Shown one piece after another: positions 8,981-17,393 of a stretch of 64,000 bases of DNA. Every line of letters begins with the position of its first letter. The stretch's first letter is position 1. Source of the DNA: Anaerolineales bacterium (lineage in GTDB: Bacteria > Chloroflexota > Anaerolineae > Anaerolineales > UBA11579); assembly GCA_026129255.1 (NCBI GenBank), contig JAHCIJ010000001.1, positions 434,001 to 498,000 on the forward strand, in the 5' to 3' direction. The position numbers and the translations under genes are program-made. The notes under the pieces are model-generated. The model searched no databases. It saw only the letters and a program-made list of their open reading frames with translations, and was not told where the DNA came from.

Positions 8981-10008
8981 TGGCGAAAGCAAAAAGCACC
9001 AAGCCGGCTGGCAAAGGTGCGGGTAAACCCGCGGGTAAACCGGCTGGCAAAGAGGATGTAGAAGACCTGCTGCAGATGTACGAGCAGATGGTGCGCATCC
9101 GTGAATTTGAAGACAAGGTGAATGAGCTCTATACCACGGCCAAGATGCCGGGGTTGGCTCATCTCTATATTGGCGAAGAAGCCATTGCGGTGGGCGTGTG
9201 TGAAGCGCTCAACAGTGATGACTACATCACCAGCACGCACCGCGGCCACGGGCACTGTATCGCCAAAGGCGCCGCGGTGGACATCATGTTTGCCGAGCTG
9301 CTCGGCAAGGCGGCCGGCTACTGCGGCGGCAAGGGCGGCTCCATGCACATTGCTGACCAGGCCAACGGCAACCTCGGCGCCAACGCCATCGTGGGCGGCA
9401 GCGCCGGGATTGCGGCCGGGGCCGCCTTCAGTGCCAAGCGGTTGGGCACCGGCCAGGTGGCGGTGTGCTTCTTCGGCGAAGGGGCGCTGGGGCAGGGCTT
9501 GCTGTATGAGACCATGAACATGGCTCAGCTGTGGAAGCTGCCTGTGATTTTTGTGTGCGAAAACAACATGTACAACGAGTACACCCATTACAACGAAACC
9601 GCCGCCGGCACGCTGGCCGGGCGAGCGGAAGCCTTCGGCATTCACACCGAGGAGATTGACGGGCAGGACATCCGCGTGGTCAACGAAGCCGCCAAGCGGC
9701 TGGTGGAGCGCGCCCGCAAGGGCGAAGGCCCATCCTTCCTTATCTGCAATACCTATCGCTATCACGGCCATCATGTCGGCGACATTGACCGGGCCTACTA
9801 CCGCCCTAAAGAAGAAGAGCAGGAATGGCAGCAGCGTGACCCGATCACCATTTTGGCAGATTGGATCATTGGTCAAAAGCTGTCTGACCAGAGCGTGCTT
9901 GACCACATCCAGGCGGACGTGAAGAGCGAAGTGGCGCGCGGTGCGGAGTTTGCACTCAACGCTCCGTTCCCCGACCCCAGCGAGGTGAATACGAATGTCT
10001 ACGCCTAA
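8980..10008 (+). CDS. 2-oxoacid dehydrogenase E1 component, alpha subunit
   Basis: A 342-residue thiamin diphosphate enzyme subunit of the PDH/acetoin/branched-chain E1 alpha family. The ThDP-Mg motif begins at GEGALGQG and ends 28 residues later at CENN, and the family stretch HRGHGHCIAKG is present. The N-terminus carries a lysine, alanine and glycine rich extension of about 24 residues with imperfect PAGK repeats, absent from typical homologues. It overlaps the preceding stop by one base and the E1 beta gene by 14 nt, so the E1 heterotetramer is made from coupled genes. Reaction: decarboxylation of a 2-oxoacid and transfer of the acyl group to lipoyl-E2. Substrate unknown. Confidence 0.93.
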   Translation: MAKAKSTKPAGKGAGKPAGKPAGKEDVEDLLQMYEQMVRIREFEDKVNELYTTAKMPGLAHLYIGEEAIAVGVCEALNSDDYITSTHRGHGHCIAKGAAVDIMFAELLGKAAGYCGGKGGSMHIADQANGNLGANAIVGGSAGIAAGAAFSAKRLGTGQVAVCFFGEGALGQGLLYETMNMAQLWKLPVIFVCENNMYNEYTHYNETAAGTLAGRAEAFGIHTEEIDGQDIRVVNEAAKRLVERARKGEGPSFLICNTYRYHGHHVGDIDRAYYRPKEEEQEWQQRDPITILADWIIGQKLSDQSVLDHIQADVKSEVARGAEFALNAPFPDPSEVNTNVYA

Positions 10009-10996
10009 CAGCAACGGACGCGTGATTACCATGGGCCAGGCCATCAAAGAAGCCTTGGCCGAAGAGCTGCGCCGCGACCCGACCGTGTACGTGATGGGCG
10101 AGGATGTGGCCGAAGCGGGTACGGCTTTCAAGGTGCTCAAGGGGCTGGTGGATGAATTCGGGCCGGACCGTGTGATTGACTCGCCCATTTCCGAGCCGGG
10201 CATCACTGGCCTCGGCGTAGGCGCGGCCATGACCGGCATGCGCCCGGTGGTGGATATTATGTTCGGCGATTTCAGCACGCTCATCATGGACCAGATGGTG
10301 AACCAAGCCGCCAAGATTCACTACATGTCGGGCGGCAAGTTGAAGGTGCCGATGGTGCTGCGCACCACGATGGGCGCCACGCGGCGCTCGGCGGCGCAGC
10401 ACTCACAGTCGCTGCACGCCTGGTTCAGCCATGTGCCGGGAGTCAAAGTGGTGGTGCCCTCCACGCCGTATGATGCCAAGGGCTTGCTCAAGACCGCCAT
10501 CCGTGACGACAATCCAGTGGTGTTCTTCGAAGACAAGATGATGTACCAGTTGAAAGGCGAAGTGCCTGAAGAGGAGTACACCATTCCGCTGGGCGTGGCC
10601 GACATCAAGCGCGAGGGCACCGACATCACCATCGTGGCCACCAGTAGCATGGTGCAGGTTTCGCTGGCGGCGGCCGACAAGCTGGCCGAGATTGGCATCA
10701 GCGCTGAGGTGGTAGACCCGCGCTGCACCTTCCCGCTCGACAAAGACGCGCTCATCAACTCGGCCAAGAAGACCAGCCGGGCGCTGGTGGTGGATGAAGG
10801 CTATGAGCGCTATGGCGTAACCGCCGAGCTGGCCTCGGTGATCGCCGATGGCGCATTTTATTATCTGGATGCGCCGGTCAAGCGCATGGGCGCCATGGAT
10901 GTGCCCATCCCGTTCTCGCCGGTGCTCGAAGACCTGACTGTGCCGACGCCGGACACGGTGTTCGAGATGGCCAAGACCCTGTGTGGCGTTAACTAG
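9995..10996 (+). CDS. 2-oxoacid dehydrogenase E1 component, beta subunit
   Basis: A 333-residue transketolase-like pyrimidine-binding subunit. MGEDVAEAGTAFKVLKGL near residues 30-47 and FGPDRVIDSPISE just after it are standard for E1 beta, and the C-terminal transketolase domain has VVDEGYERYG. The ATG lies inside the 3' end of the E1 alpha gene. It forms an alpha2-beta2 E1 with the preceding gene and feeds the E2 encoded next. AGGAGG close to its own stop codon serves as the ribosome site for E2. No E3 gene is present in the window. Confidence 0.94.
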   Translation: MSTPNSNGRVITMGQAIKEALAEELRRDPTVYVMGEDVAEAGTAFKVLKGLVDEFGPDRVIDSPISEPGITGLGVGAAMTGMRPVVDIMFGDFSTLIMDQMVNQAAKIHYMSGGKLKVPMVLRTTMGATRRSAAQHSQSLHAWFSHVPGVKVVVPSTPYDAKGLLKTAIRDDNPVVFFEDKMMYQLKGEVPEEEYTIPLGVADIKREGTDITIVATSSMVQVSLAAADKLAEIGISAEVVDPRCTFPLDKDALINSAKKTSRALVVDEGYERYGVTAELASVIADGAFYYLDAPVKRMGAMDVPIPFSPVLEDLTVPTPDTVFEMAKTLCGVN

Positions 10997-11005
10997 GAGG
11001 CTTCG

Positions 11006-12433
11006 CTGGCTACCAAAGTCATCATGCCCGCGCTGGGAATGGCGCAAGAGACTGGCAAGCTGCTGGCCTGGTTCAAGCAGGAAGGCGATGCGGTTGCCAA
11101 GGGCGAACCGCTGATGGAGATCGAGACCGACAAGGTCACGGTCTCGATCGACGCCACTGAAAGCGGTGTGCTCGCCAACATTATTGCCACGGCCGGGCAA
11201 GATGTGCCCGTGGGGCATGCGATTGCACTGATATTGGCGGAGGGCGAACAAGCGCCCCCGCGTGAAGAATTGCTAGCCGCGCTCAAAGCGGCCAGCGCCC
11301 CAGCGGCAGCTCCCGCTGCCGCACCACGGCCTGTGGTTCCTCGGCCAGCAGGGCAGGCCCAGCAACCTGCTGCCGGACGTCCGCAGCAGCCAGCGCCCAC
11401 TTATGCGCCCGCGGGCGCAGTGGTGGTCAACGCCAGCCCTATCGCGATACGCATCGCCGCCGAGCACGGCGTGGATTTAGCACAAGTGCGGGCGTCTGGT
11501 GGGCGTATCAGCAAGGATGATGTGCGCGAATACATTCGCACACGCGGCGCGGTGCCCGCCGGCGGTTTTGCGCCGCTAGTGCGCGGGGCGGGCGAGAAGG
11601 TTCTCGCCTCGCCCAAGGCCAAGCGGCTGGCGCAGGAAATGGGTCTGGATTTGGCCCTGCTGCGCGGCAGCGGCCCCGAAGGGGCAGTGCTGGCGATTGA
11701 TGTCACGCATGGTGGCGGGGCTATGCCGCAGGCAACGTATGCTGCACCGGCAGCGCAAGAGCCGGCCGGCCCGCCGCTGAGCAGCCTGTGGAAAGTCATG
11801 GCCGAGCACGTCACCGAGAGCTGGCAGGATATTCCCCATTTTGTATTGAGCCGTGAAGTGGATGCGACCAACATGATGGCCGCACGCAAGACGGCGCAAG
11901 CCAAGAGTGAAGCCAAAATCACCTTTACAGATCTGCTGGTCAAATTCTGTGCGCAAGCGCTGGCGCAACACCCCAACGTCAATGCCACTTGGCGCAGCCG
12001 CACCATCTGGCCTAATCAGCACATCAATGTGGGTCTGGCCGTGGGTGTGGAAGACGGCCTGGTCGTGCCAGTTGTTGCCGATGCGGATAAACTGAGCCTG
12101 CAAGATGTAGCCGTGCGCCGCGCCGAGCTGGTGCAGAAGGCCAACACCAAGTCGCTGCTGCCTACCGATATTCAAGGCGGCACATTCACCATTAGCAATT
12201 TGGGTATGTATGCCATCGACAGTTTCACCGCTATCGTCAATGCGCCCAACGCCGCCATCTTGGCGGTGGGGCGCATTGTGGAGCGCGTGGTGCCGCTGGA
12301 CGGCCAGCCGGCCATCCGGCCGATGCTGGCGCTGACCCTGTCGTGCGACCACCGCGTGCTGGATGGCTTGCGCGGCGCTCAATTTTTAGACACCCTGGCG
12401 AGCCTTATCGAAGCCGCCGAGATCAAGGAGTAA
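11006..12433 (+). CDS. Dihydrolipoamide acyltransferase E2, probable CTG start
   Basis: A 475-residue E2 if translation starts at CTG 11006. That start gives MATKVIMPALGM, the standard E2 beginning, with AGGAGG 5 nt upstream; the first ATG (11024) would remove the first lipoyl beta-strand and leave the ribosome site 23 nt away. Domains: lipoyl (residues 1-80, lipoylated K43 in ETDKV), an Ala/Pro linker, two peripheral-subunit-binding segments (about 135-170 and 195-228), and a catalytic domain ending with HRVLDG, catalytic H449 and D453. Two subunit-binding segments are unusual compared with the common one. It receives acyl groups from the E1 encoded just upstream. Confidence 0.9.
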   Translation: MATKVIMPALGMAQETGKLLAWFKQEGDAVAKGEPLMEIETDKVTVSIDATESGVLANIIATAGQDVPVGHAIALILAEGEQAPPREELLAALKAASAPAAAPAAAPRPVVPRPAGQAQQPAAGRPQQPAPTYAPAGAVVVNASPIAIRIAAEHGVDLAQVRASGGRISKDDVREYIRTRGAVPAGGFAPLVRGAGEKVLASPKAKRLAQEMGLDLALLRGSGPEGAVLAIDVTHGGGAMPQATYAAPAAQEPAGPPLSSLWKVMAEHVTESWQDIPHFVLSREVDATNMMAARKTAQAKSEAKITFTDLLVKFCAQALAQHPNVNATWRSRTIWPNQHINVGLAVGVEDGLVVPVVADADKLSLQDVAVRRAELVQKANTKSLLPTDIQGGTFTISNLGMYAIDSFTAIVNAPNAAILAVGRIVERVVPLDGQPAIRPMLALTLSCDHRVLDGLRGAQFLDTLASLIEAAEIKE

Positions 12434-12439
12434 GTATTC

Positions 12440-13930
12440 ATGGCAGAAGAGATCAAGCGCTTACGCGGCTCTGAAGCGCGCAAAGCCACTGGTGGCAGCT
12501 CAGAGCTGGGCGAATACGGCGCGTTGCTGAACGGCCAGTGGGTCAAGACCGGCGACGCCATCGAGGTGCGCAGTCCGTACAACGACGCGCTGGTGGCGGT
12601 GGTGCACCGCGCCGGGCCGAAAGAAATCGAGCAGGCCATTGCGGATGCGACGCGTGCCTTCCAGGTAACGCGCAAGCTGCCCTCATGGAAGAAAGCCGAA
12701 GTGCTGATGAAGGTCAGCGAGGGTATTCTGGCTCGCCGTGAAGACCTGGCGCGCACGATTGCACTGGAGGCAGGCAAGCCGATCCGCACCGCTCGTTTGG
12801 AAGTCGACCGGGCCGCGTACACCTTCCAGGTGGCGGCGGAGGAATCGAAGCGTCACTATGGCGAGATCGTGCCGCTGGACTGGCTGCCGGGCACCGAGAA
12901 CCGCGTGGCACACATCCACCGCGTGCCGCTCGGCCCGATTGCGGGGATTGCCCCGTTCAACTTCCCGCTGAACCTGGTGGCGCATAAGGTGGCGCCTGCC
13001 ATGGCGGCGGGTAACCCGATCGTGCTGCGGCCAGCCAGCGCCACCCCGGTGAGCGCACTCAAGCTGGGCGAGATCATCCAGGAGGCCGGTTGGCCGGACG
13101 GCGGGTATTCCGTCGTGACTTCGGCCACCAAGGACGCAGCACCGCTGATCGAAGACCCGCGCATCAAGCTGCTGACCTTTACAGGCAGCCCGGCGGTGGG
13201 TTGGAGCCTGAAGGGCAAGGCGGGCATGAAGCGCGTCACGCTGGAGCTGGGCGGCAACGCCGGTGTCATCGTTCACGATGATGCCGACGTCAAGTACGCT
13301 GCCGAGCGGGTGGCGTGGGGCGGCTTCTCGTATGCGGGGCAGTCATGCATTTCGGTGCAGCGCGTGTACGCCTCGGCCAAGATCTATGAAGACTTCGTGG
13401 ATGACCTGATCCCGCGCGTCAAGGCGTTGGTGGTAGGCGACCCGCTGGATGAAAAGACGGACGTCGGCCCGGTGATTGACAGTGGGGCGGCCGACCGCGT
13501 AGAAGAATGGCTGGCGGAGGCCAAGGCGGGCGGCGCCGAAGTGCTGGCGGGCGGCAAACGCGAGGGCAATTTAGTCGAGCCCACCGTGTTGGCTTCGCTG
13601 AAGGAAGATATGAACGTCTCGTGCCAGGAAGTGTTTGGCCCGCTGGTGGGTTTGTTCCAGTACGCAGACGTCAACCAGGCGATTCACTCGGTGGGCGCGT
13701 CTGATTTCGGTTTGCAAGCCGGTATCTTCACCAACGATACCGCCATCATCAACAAGGCGTTCGAAGAGATCGAAGTAGGCGGCTTGATGGTCAACGACGT
13801 CTCGACCTTCCGTATTGACCATATGCCCTACGGCGGCGTCAAGCAATCTGGCTTCGGCCGCGAGGGACTGCGCTACGCCATCGAAGAGATGACAGAGCTC
13901 AAGCTGATCACCTACAACAATCGTGAGTAG
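12440..13930 (+). CDS. NAD(P)-dependent aldehyde dehydrogenase
   Basis: A 496-residue ALDH superfamily enzyme. The motifs run in the expected order: APFNFPLNLV, the cofactor loop FTGSPAVG, the general base Glu in ELGGN, the catalytic Cys in GQSCISVQR, and EVFGPLVG near the C-terminus. Sequence style resembles succinate-semialdehyde, lactaldehyde or non-phosphorylating glyceraldehyde-3-phosphate dehydrogenases rather than the CoA-acylating branch. The ATG follows the E2 stop by 6 nt, and a strong terminator follows the gene, so it ends the first plus-strand transcription unit of the island. Its likely role is oxidation of an aldehyde made in the pathway, with substrate unknown. Confidence 0.92.
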   Translation: MAEEIKRLRGSEARKATGGSSELGEYGALLNGQWVKTGDAIEVRSPYNDALVAVVHRAGPKEIEQAIADATRAFQVTRKLPSWKKAEVLMKVSEGILARREDLARTIALEAGKPIRTARLEVDRAAYTFQVAAEESKRHYGEIVPLDWLPGTENRVAHIHRVPLGPIAGIAPFNFPLNLVAHKVAPAMAAGNPIVLRPASATPVSALKLGEIIQEAGWPDGGYSVVTSATKDAAPLIEDPRIKLLTFTGSPAVGWSLKGKAGMKRVTLELGGNAGVIVHDDADVKYAAERVAWGGFSYAGQSCISVQRVYASAKIYEDFVDDLIPRVKALVVGDPLDEKTDVGPVIDSGAADRVEEWLAEAKAGGAEVLAGGKREGNLVEPTVLASLKEDMNVSCQEVFGPLVGLFQYADVNQAIHSVGASDFGLQAGIFTNDTAIINKAFEEIEVGGLMVNDVSTFRIDHMPYGGVKQSGFGREGLRYAIEEMTELKLITYNNRE

Positions 13931-13947
13931 CAGCTCAACTAAGCAGC

Positions 13948-13973
13948 AAAAGAGCGCCGTAAGGCGCTCTTTT
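13948..13973 (+). terminator. Rho-independent terminator after the aldehyde dehydrogenase gene
   Basis: AGAGCGCC and GGCGCTCT form an 8-bp stem with loop GTAA, extended by AAA/TTT. It ends the transcription unit that starts at 5756. Confidence 0.88.
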
Positions 13974-14035
13974 GTGTTTATACTCACTTGCGCTCATTCG
14001 TCCGAATTGTCGAGCAAAAGGTAAAGTTTGGCCTG

Positions 14036-15778
14036 ATGTCGATCCCAGCACATATCCGCACTGCACAAGCGTGGCTTGCAGCCTGGTTGCGCCGAGATAC
14101 CGCAGCCATTATTGCTTACCTGTTTGCCACGGCAGTTATGACCTATCCCTTGGCACTTGAGCTAGCGGGCAACGGAATGCCTGTGGGCGGCGACCTGTAC
14201 ATGAAGCTCTGGGATGTGTGGTGGTTTGAGCGCATGCAGGCCACCGGCCAGTCGTTTTACTACAGCAAGGAGATTTTTTACCCGCTGGGGTTGGATCTGT
14301 CATTTCATCCAGCCTCCTGGACGACCACACTCGTGATTTGGGCGCTGGCTCCGCTGATGGGCGTGTTTGGTGCCTACAAGCTGATGATCTTGGTGGCGGT
14401 GTTCTCCAGCGCCTATGCCGCCTATCTTCTGGCGCTATGGCTGACTAAAAACCGAGTAGCGGCCTGGTTTGGCGGAGCCATCTATTCATTTGCGCCCTAT
14501 CATCTGAGTGACCTGCGCGGGCATCCCGATTTGAGCCAGCTAGCCTTTATTCCGCTGGCTGTTTTGTGCCTATTGCTCGCTTTCAAGCAGCGGCGCGTGT
14601 GGATGGCAGGTCTGGCAGGGATATTGCTGGGGCTGGTGGCCTGGACTGGTTTGTATCTGTTTGGCTTCGCCGCCCTCACGCTTGGATTTGTGCTTGCCTA
14701 TGAGGCGTTGATAGAAAGAGGCTGGCGCACACAACAGTTTTGGCAGCTTTGTGGCGTGTTTACGCTGGCCGCGGCGGCACTTCTGCTGCCACGCCTGCTG
14801 CCCGTGTTCAATGACCGAGCCAGCCTGGAGTACGTGATCGAGAATAAGTTCACGGCGTATGAGAGCCAGGCAGATCTGCTTTCATACTTTGTCCCGCCGC
14901 CAGCCAACCGCTTGCTGGCGCCGCTGTTGGGTGAACTAAGCAACAGGATCGCCCCCAGCATCTCGGTCTATCCTTCTCCTTACATTGGCTGGGTGGCGTT
15001 GCTCACCAGTCTCTCTGCGCTGCTGTTTGCCAAGAAGCGTAAAGCCGTGTGGTTCTGGGGAGTGGTTGCTGCACTCTTCCTGATACTCAGCCTTGGGCCT
15101 GCTTTGCGCTTTGCTGGCCGCGTGTATTCGCAAGTGCCTTTGCCTGCAGTGGTACTCATCGATAGGGTGCAGATTTTCAGAAGCGTGCGCCCGATCCTTT
15201 TTCACATTGGCTTGTTGCTGCCTTTGGGGATGCTGGCTGCGTTTGGTTTAGATGGATGGCTTGGCAAGCTGAAGCAAACGCCGCAAGTAAGCGCTGGGCT
15301 GGTTGTTTTGCTGGCGACTGTGCTGTTTGCTGAATACTGGATTGGCACCTTTAGTCTGAGACCGTTGGAGGCCAGCCCGATCTATCAGCAAATTGCCAAT
15401 GACGAGAACCAATTTGCCGTCATTGATCTACCCATGGGCTACGGCCCTTCTAAGTACTACTTATTCTTGCAGACGGTGCATGGCAAGCCAATGGTTGAGG
15501 GCATGTCGAGCCGGATGCCGCCCAATGCCTTTGACTACATTAACGGCAATTTGCTGTTGGCTTTGTGGCACGCCGAAGAACATTTGGATTGCACTGACTT
15601 TAAGATGGCAAGCATGACCGAGGCGATCGATGCGCTGAGCGCGGATGGCTTCAAGTACATCCTTGTACACGAACCCGTGTTTGCCGACTATTTTGAAGGC
15701 GTGCCAATAACAGCTACAGACCCGGATTTGACGGTTTACGCGCTAGACGATCTGCGCGATTTCTTCCCCTGTCCATAG
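14036..15778 (+). CDS. Polytopic membrane protein, YfhO/GT-C-like
   Basis: A 580-residue protein with about eleven hydrophobic segments and a C-terminal soluble part of roughly 150 residues. ATG 14036 is chosen; a TTG at 13988 in frame would add 16 residues without a better ribosome site. The N-terminal external region reads GDLYMKLWDVWW, and an HPASW motif follows, as in Chloroflexi membrane proteins related to glycosyltransferases of the GT-C fold. It resembles the three membrane proteins at the start of the window more than its catabolic neighbours. It separates the two halves of the island and is probably unrelated to them. No function can be assigned. Confidence 0.72.
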   Translation: MSIPAHIRTAQAWLAAWLRRDTAAIIAYLFATAVMTYPLALELAGNGMPVGGDLYMKLWDVWWFERMQATGQSFYYSKEIFYPLGLDLSFHPASWTTTLVIWALAPLMGVFGAYKLMILVAVFSSAYAAYLLALWLTKNRVAAWFGGAIYSFAPYHLSDLRGHPDLSQLAFIPLAVLCLLLAFKQRRVWMAGLAGILLGLVAWTGLYLFGFAALTLGFVLAYEALIERGWRTQQFWQLCGVFTLAAAALLLPRLLPVFNDRASLEYVIENKFTAYESQADLLSYFVPPPANRLLAPLLGELSNRIAPSISVYPSPYIGWVALLTSLSALLFAKKRKAVWFWGVVAALFLILSLGPALRFAGRVYSQVPLPAVVLIDRVQIFRSVRPILFHIGLLLPLGMLAAFGLDGWLGKLKQTPQVSAGLVVLLATVLFAEYWIGTFSLRPLEASPIYQQIANDENQFAVIDLPMGYGPSKYYLFLQTVHGKPMVEGMSSRMPPNAFDYINGNLLLALWHAEEHLDCTDFKMASMTEAIDALSADGFKYILVHEPVFADYFEGVPITATDPDLTVYALDDLRDFFPCP

Positions 15779-15826
15779 ATATCGATCGCACCCGGCGCCA
15801 CGCAGGGCGCCCTCGGCATTGGGTCA

Positions 15827-17119
15827 CTAAGCAGGCACGGCGCCAAGGACATGCTGGCGGGCTTGGTTCACCTTGGTTTGCATTTGGCTCAGTTGATGGT
15901 TGAGCAGCTTGCCATCGCGCTTGAGGAAGTTGCCCGCTACCAGCACGCTGTCAATGTTGCTGTTGTCCATGGCCCAGGCCACCGCACCGATGGGATCATT
16001 CACCGGCATCACGTTGATGAGGTTCTGGCGCAGTAGGATGATGTCGGCTTGCTTGCCAGGCGTCAGGGTGCCGATGCTGGCTTGCATGCCCAGGGCTTCG
16101 GCGCCGTAGACGCTCACAAACTGGATGACATCACGCGTGGTGAGCATGCGGTCGGCGAACAGGTTGCCAGCCAGCTTCTTGTCAAAGCGCATGGCGTGCT
16201 GCATGGAGTTGGCTGAGCGCATCTGGGTGAACATGTCACCGCGGTTGGCAATCTCGGTATCCACGCCCAGGGCAGGGGTGAAGCCCGCGTCGAGGAAGCG
16301 CTGCACCGTAGGGGCGCCATACCCTTGCATCATTTCGGCGGCGGGCGTCATCACCACCCGGCTGCCCGCGCTCTTGATGGCTGAGAGATCACGATCGGTC
16401 AGGGTGTTGCCGTGGGCGAACAGCACATCCGCCCCCAGCAGCTTGGCCTTGCTCAGCTCAGCCAGCTGGTCCTTGTCCGGTGAAGTGCCCATGCCCACTT
16501 GGGCAGAAATGCGCAGTCCTAGCTTGCGGGCCAGGGCCCACTCGTCTTGCAATTGTTGCGTGCTCACATCCTGCGGCTCGCTAGAGGCCAGCGCCAGTGT
16601 AATGCGCTCGGCGGGCAGGCTGGCTTGCAGCGTTTGCAGCTCGGCTTCACCCAGGCTGGCAGGGGCGGCCAGCACGCTGCGCAGGCCGGCTTCAGCCAGC
16701 GCTTTGGCGTTGGCGGCCAGGTGCTCGGCGCTGGGCAAATTGGCATGGTCGAGCACTGTGGTGATGCCGGATTCAATGGCGTTGATGGCGCTGGAAAGCG
16801 TGCTAGCGTATATGTCTTCGGGACGGAAGCTGGCGGCCAATGCCGCTTGCTGCTTGCCATCCAGCACTTGCTTGCTGATCAGGAAGTCTGCCCCCAGGTT
16901 GCGCAGCACGCCCATCCACATGTGATGGTGGGCGTCAATGAAGCCCGGCATGGCGATCATGCCCGTGCCGTCGATCACTTCGGCGCCAGCCTCGTTGATG
17001 CCGCGTGCTACTTCCAGGATCTTGTCGCCTTCCAGGAGCACGTCAAAATTGTGCTGGTTGCCGATACGGCCATCCATACTGAGGACCGTTGCGGACTTGA
17101 TCAGTTTGCGGGTTTCCAT
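15827..17119 (-). CDS. ATZ/TRZ-type amidohydrolase missing one metal ligand
   Basis: A 430-residue amidohydrolase-superfamily protein of the cytosine deaminase / chlorohydrolase (ATZ/TRZ) branch. H64 and H66 (DAHHHMW), H236 (FAHGNTL) and D287 (GVDTE) match the usual metal and catalytic positions, but the histidine normally on strand 5 is Q207 (ISAQVG). The fused amidohydrolase at 21411-23861 keeps that histidine, and the two proteins align closely through this part, including GDMFTQ, so they are paralogues. Loss of the His may change metal binding or activity. It is transcribed divergently from the importer genes across a 274-nt region with a palindrome. Confidence 0.88.
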   Translation of the reverse strand: METRKLIKSATVLSMDGRIGNQHNFDVLLEGDKILEVARGINEAGAEVIDGTGMIAMPGFIDAHHHMWMGVLRNLGADFLISKQVLDGKQQAALAASFRPEDIYASTLSSAINAIESGITTVLDHANLPSAEHLAANAKALAEAGLRSVLAAPASLGEAELQTLQASLPAERITLALASSEPQDVSTQQLQDEWALARKLGLRISAQVGMGTSPDKDQLAELSKAKLLGADVLFAHGNTLTDRDLSAIKSAGSRVVMTPAAEMMQGYGAPTVQRFLDAGFTPALGVDTEIANRGDMFTQMRSANSMQHAMRFDKKLAGNLFADRMLTTRDVIQFVSVYGAEALGMQASIGTLTPGKQADIILLRQNLINVMPVNDPIGAVAWAMDNSNIDSVLVAGNFLKRDGKLLNHQLSQMQTKVNQARQHVLGAVPA

Positions 17120-17214
17120 TGTGCAGCACCTCTGCGCAGTTCAGACTGCTTTACATTGTAATAGCGTTTAGCATTATCAAACATATTTTGGTGTTTTCAT
17201 GTTTATTGTGTCGT

Positions 17215-17258
17215 AATGTTCAGTCAAACCCCTAAAATGTCAAATTAGGGTGAACATT
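17215..17258. promoter_or_regulatory. Nested palindrome in divergent region, candidate operator
   Basis: AATGTTCA (17215-17222) pairs with TGAACATT (17251-17258), and inside them CCCTAA (17230-17235) pairs with TTAGGG (17245-17250). It lies between the amidohydrolase and importer genes. The half-site GTTCA recurs in the GTTCAAT repeats of the regulator promoter at 5735-5792, which would fit one regulator acting at both places. Confidence 0.5.
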
Positions 17259-17282
17259 AGGTGCCGGAGTGTTTGATGGGGC

Positions 17283-17311
17283 TTGACTAAACGCACGTAT
17301 CCGTATATAAA
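17283..17311 (+). promoter_or_regulatory. Promoter of the ABC importer operon
   Basis: TTGACT at 17283-17288 and TATAAA at 17306-17311 are separated by exactly 17 nt, matching a vegetative sigma70 promoter. It lies about 80 nt upstream of the TTG start of the first permease gene and just downstream of the palindrome at 17215-17258. Confidence 0.72.
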
Positions 17312-17393
17312 CAGACAAATTCCCCTAGGCTTTGCACAGAACTAAAAGAACACTCGCCTGATTCGCTGGAGTACTGTACCTAAGGGCAGAAAC

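Noticed and set aside
8908..10314. A 468-codon open frame on the minus strand opposite the E1 genes
   Set aside because: It is antisense to two well-conserved enzymes, has low-complexity His/Ala-rich composition and no recognisable domain; it arises from high GC codon bias.
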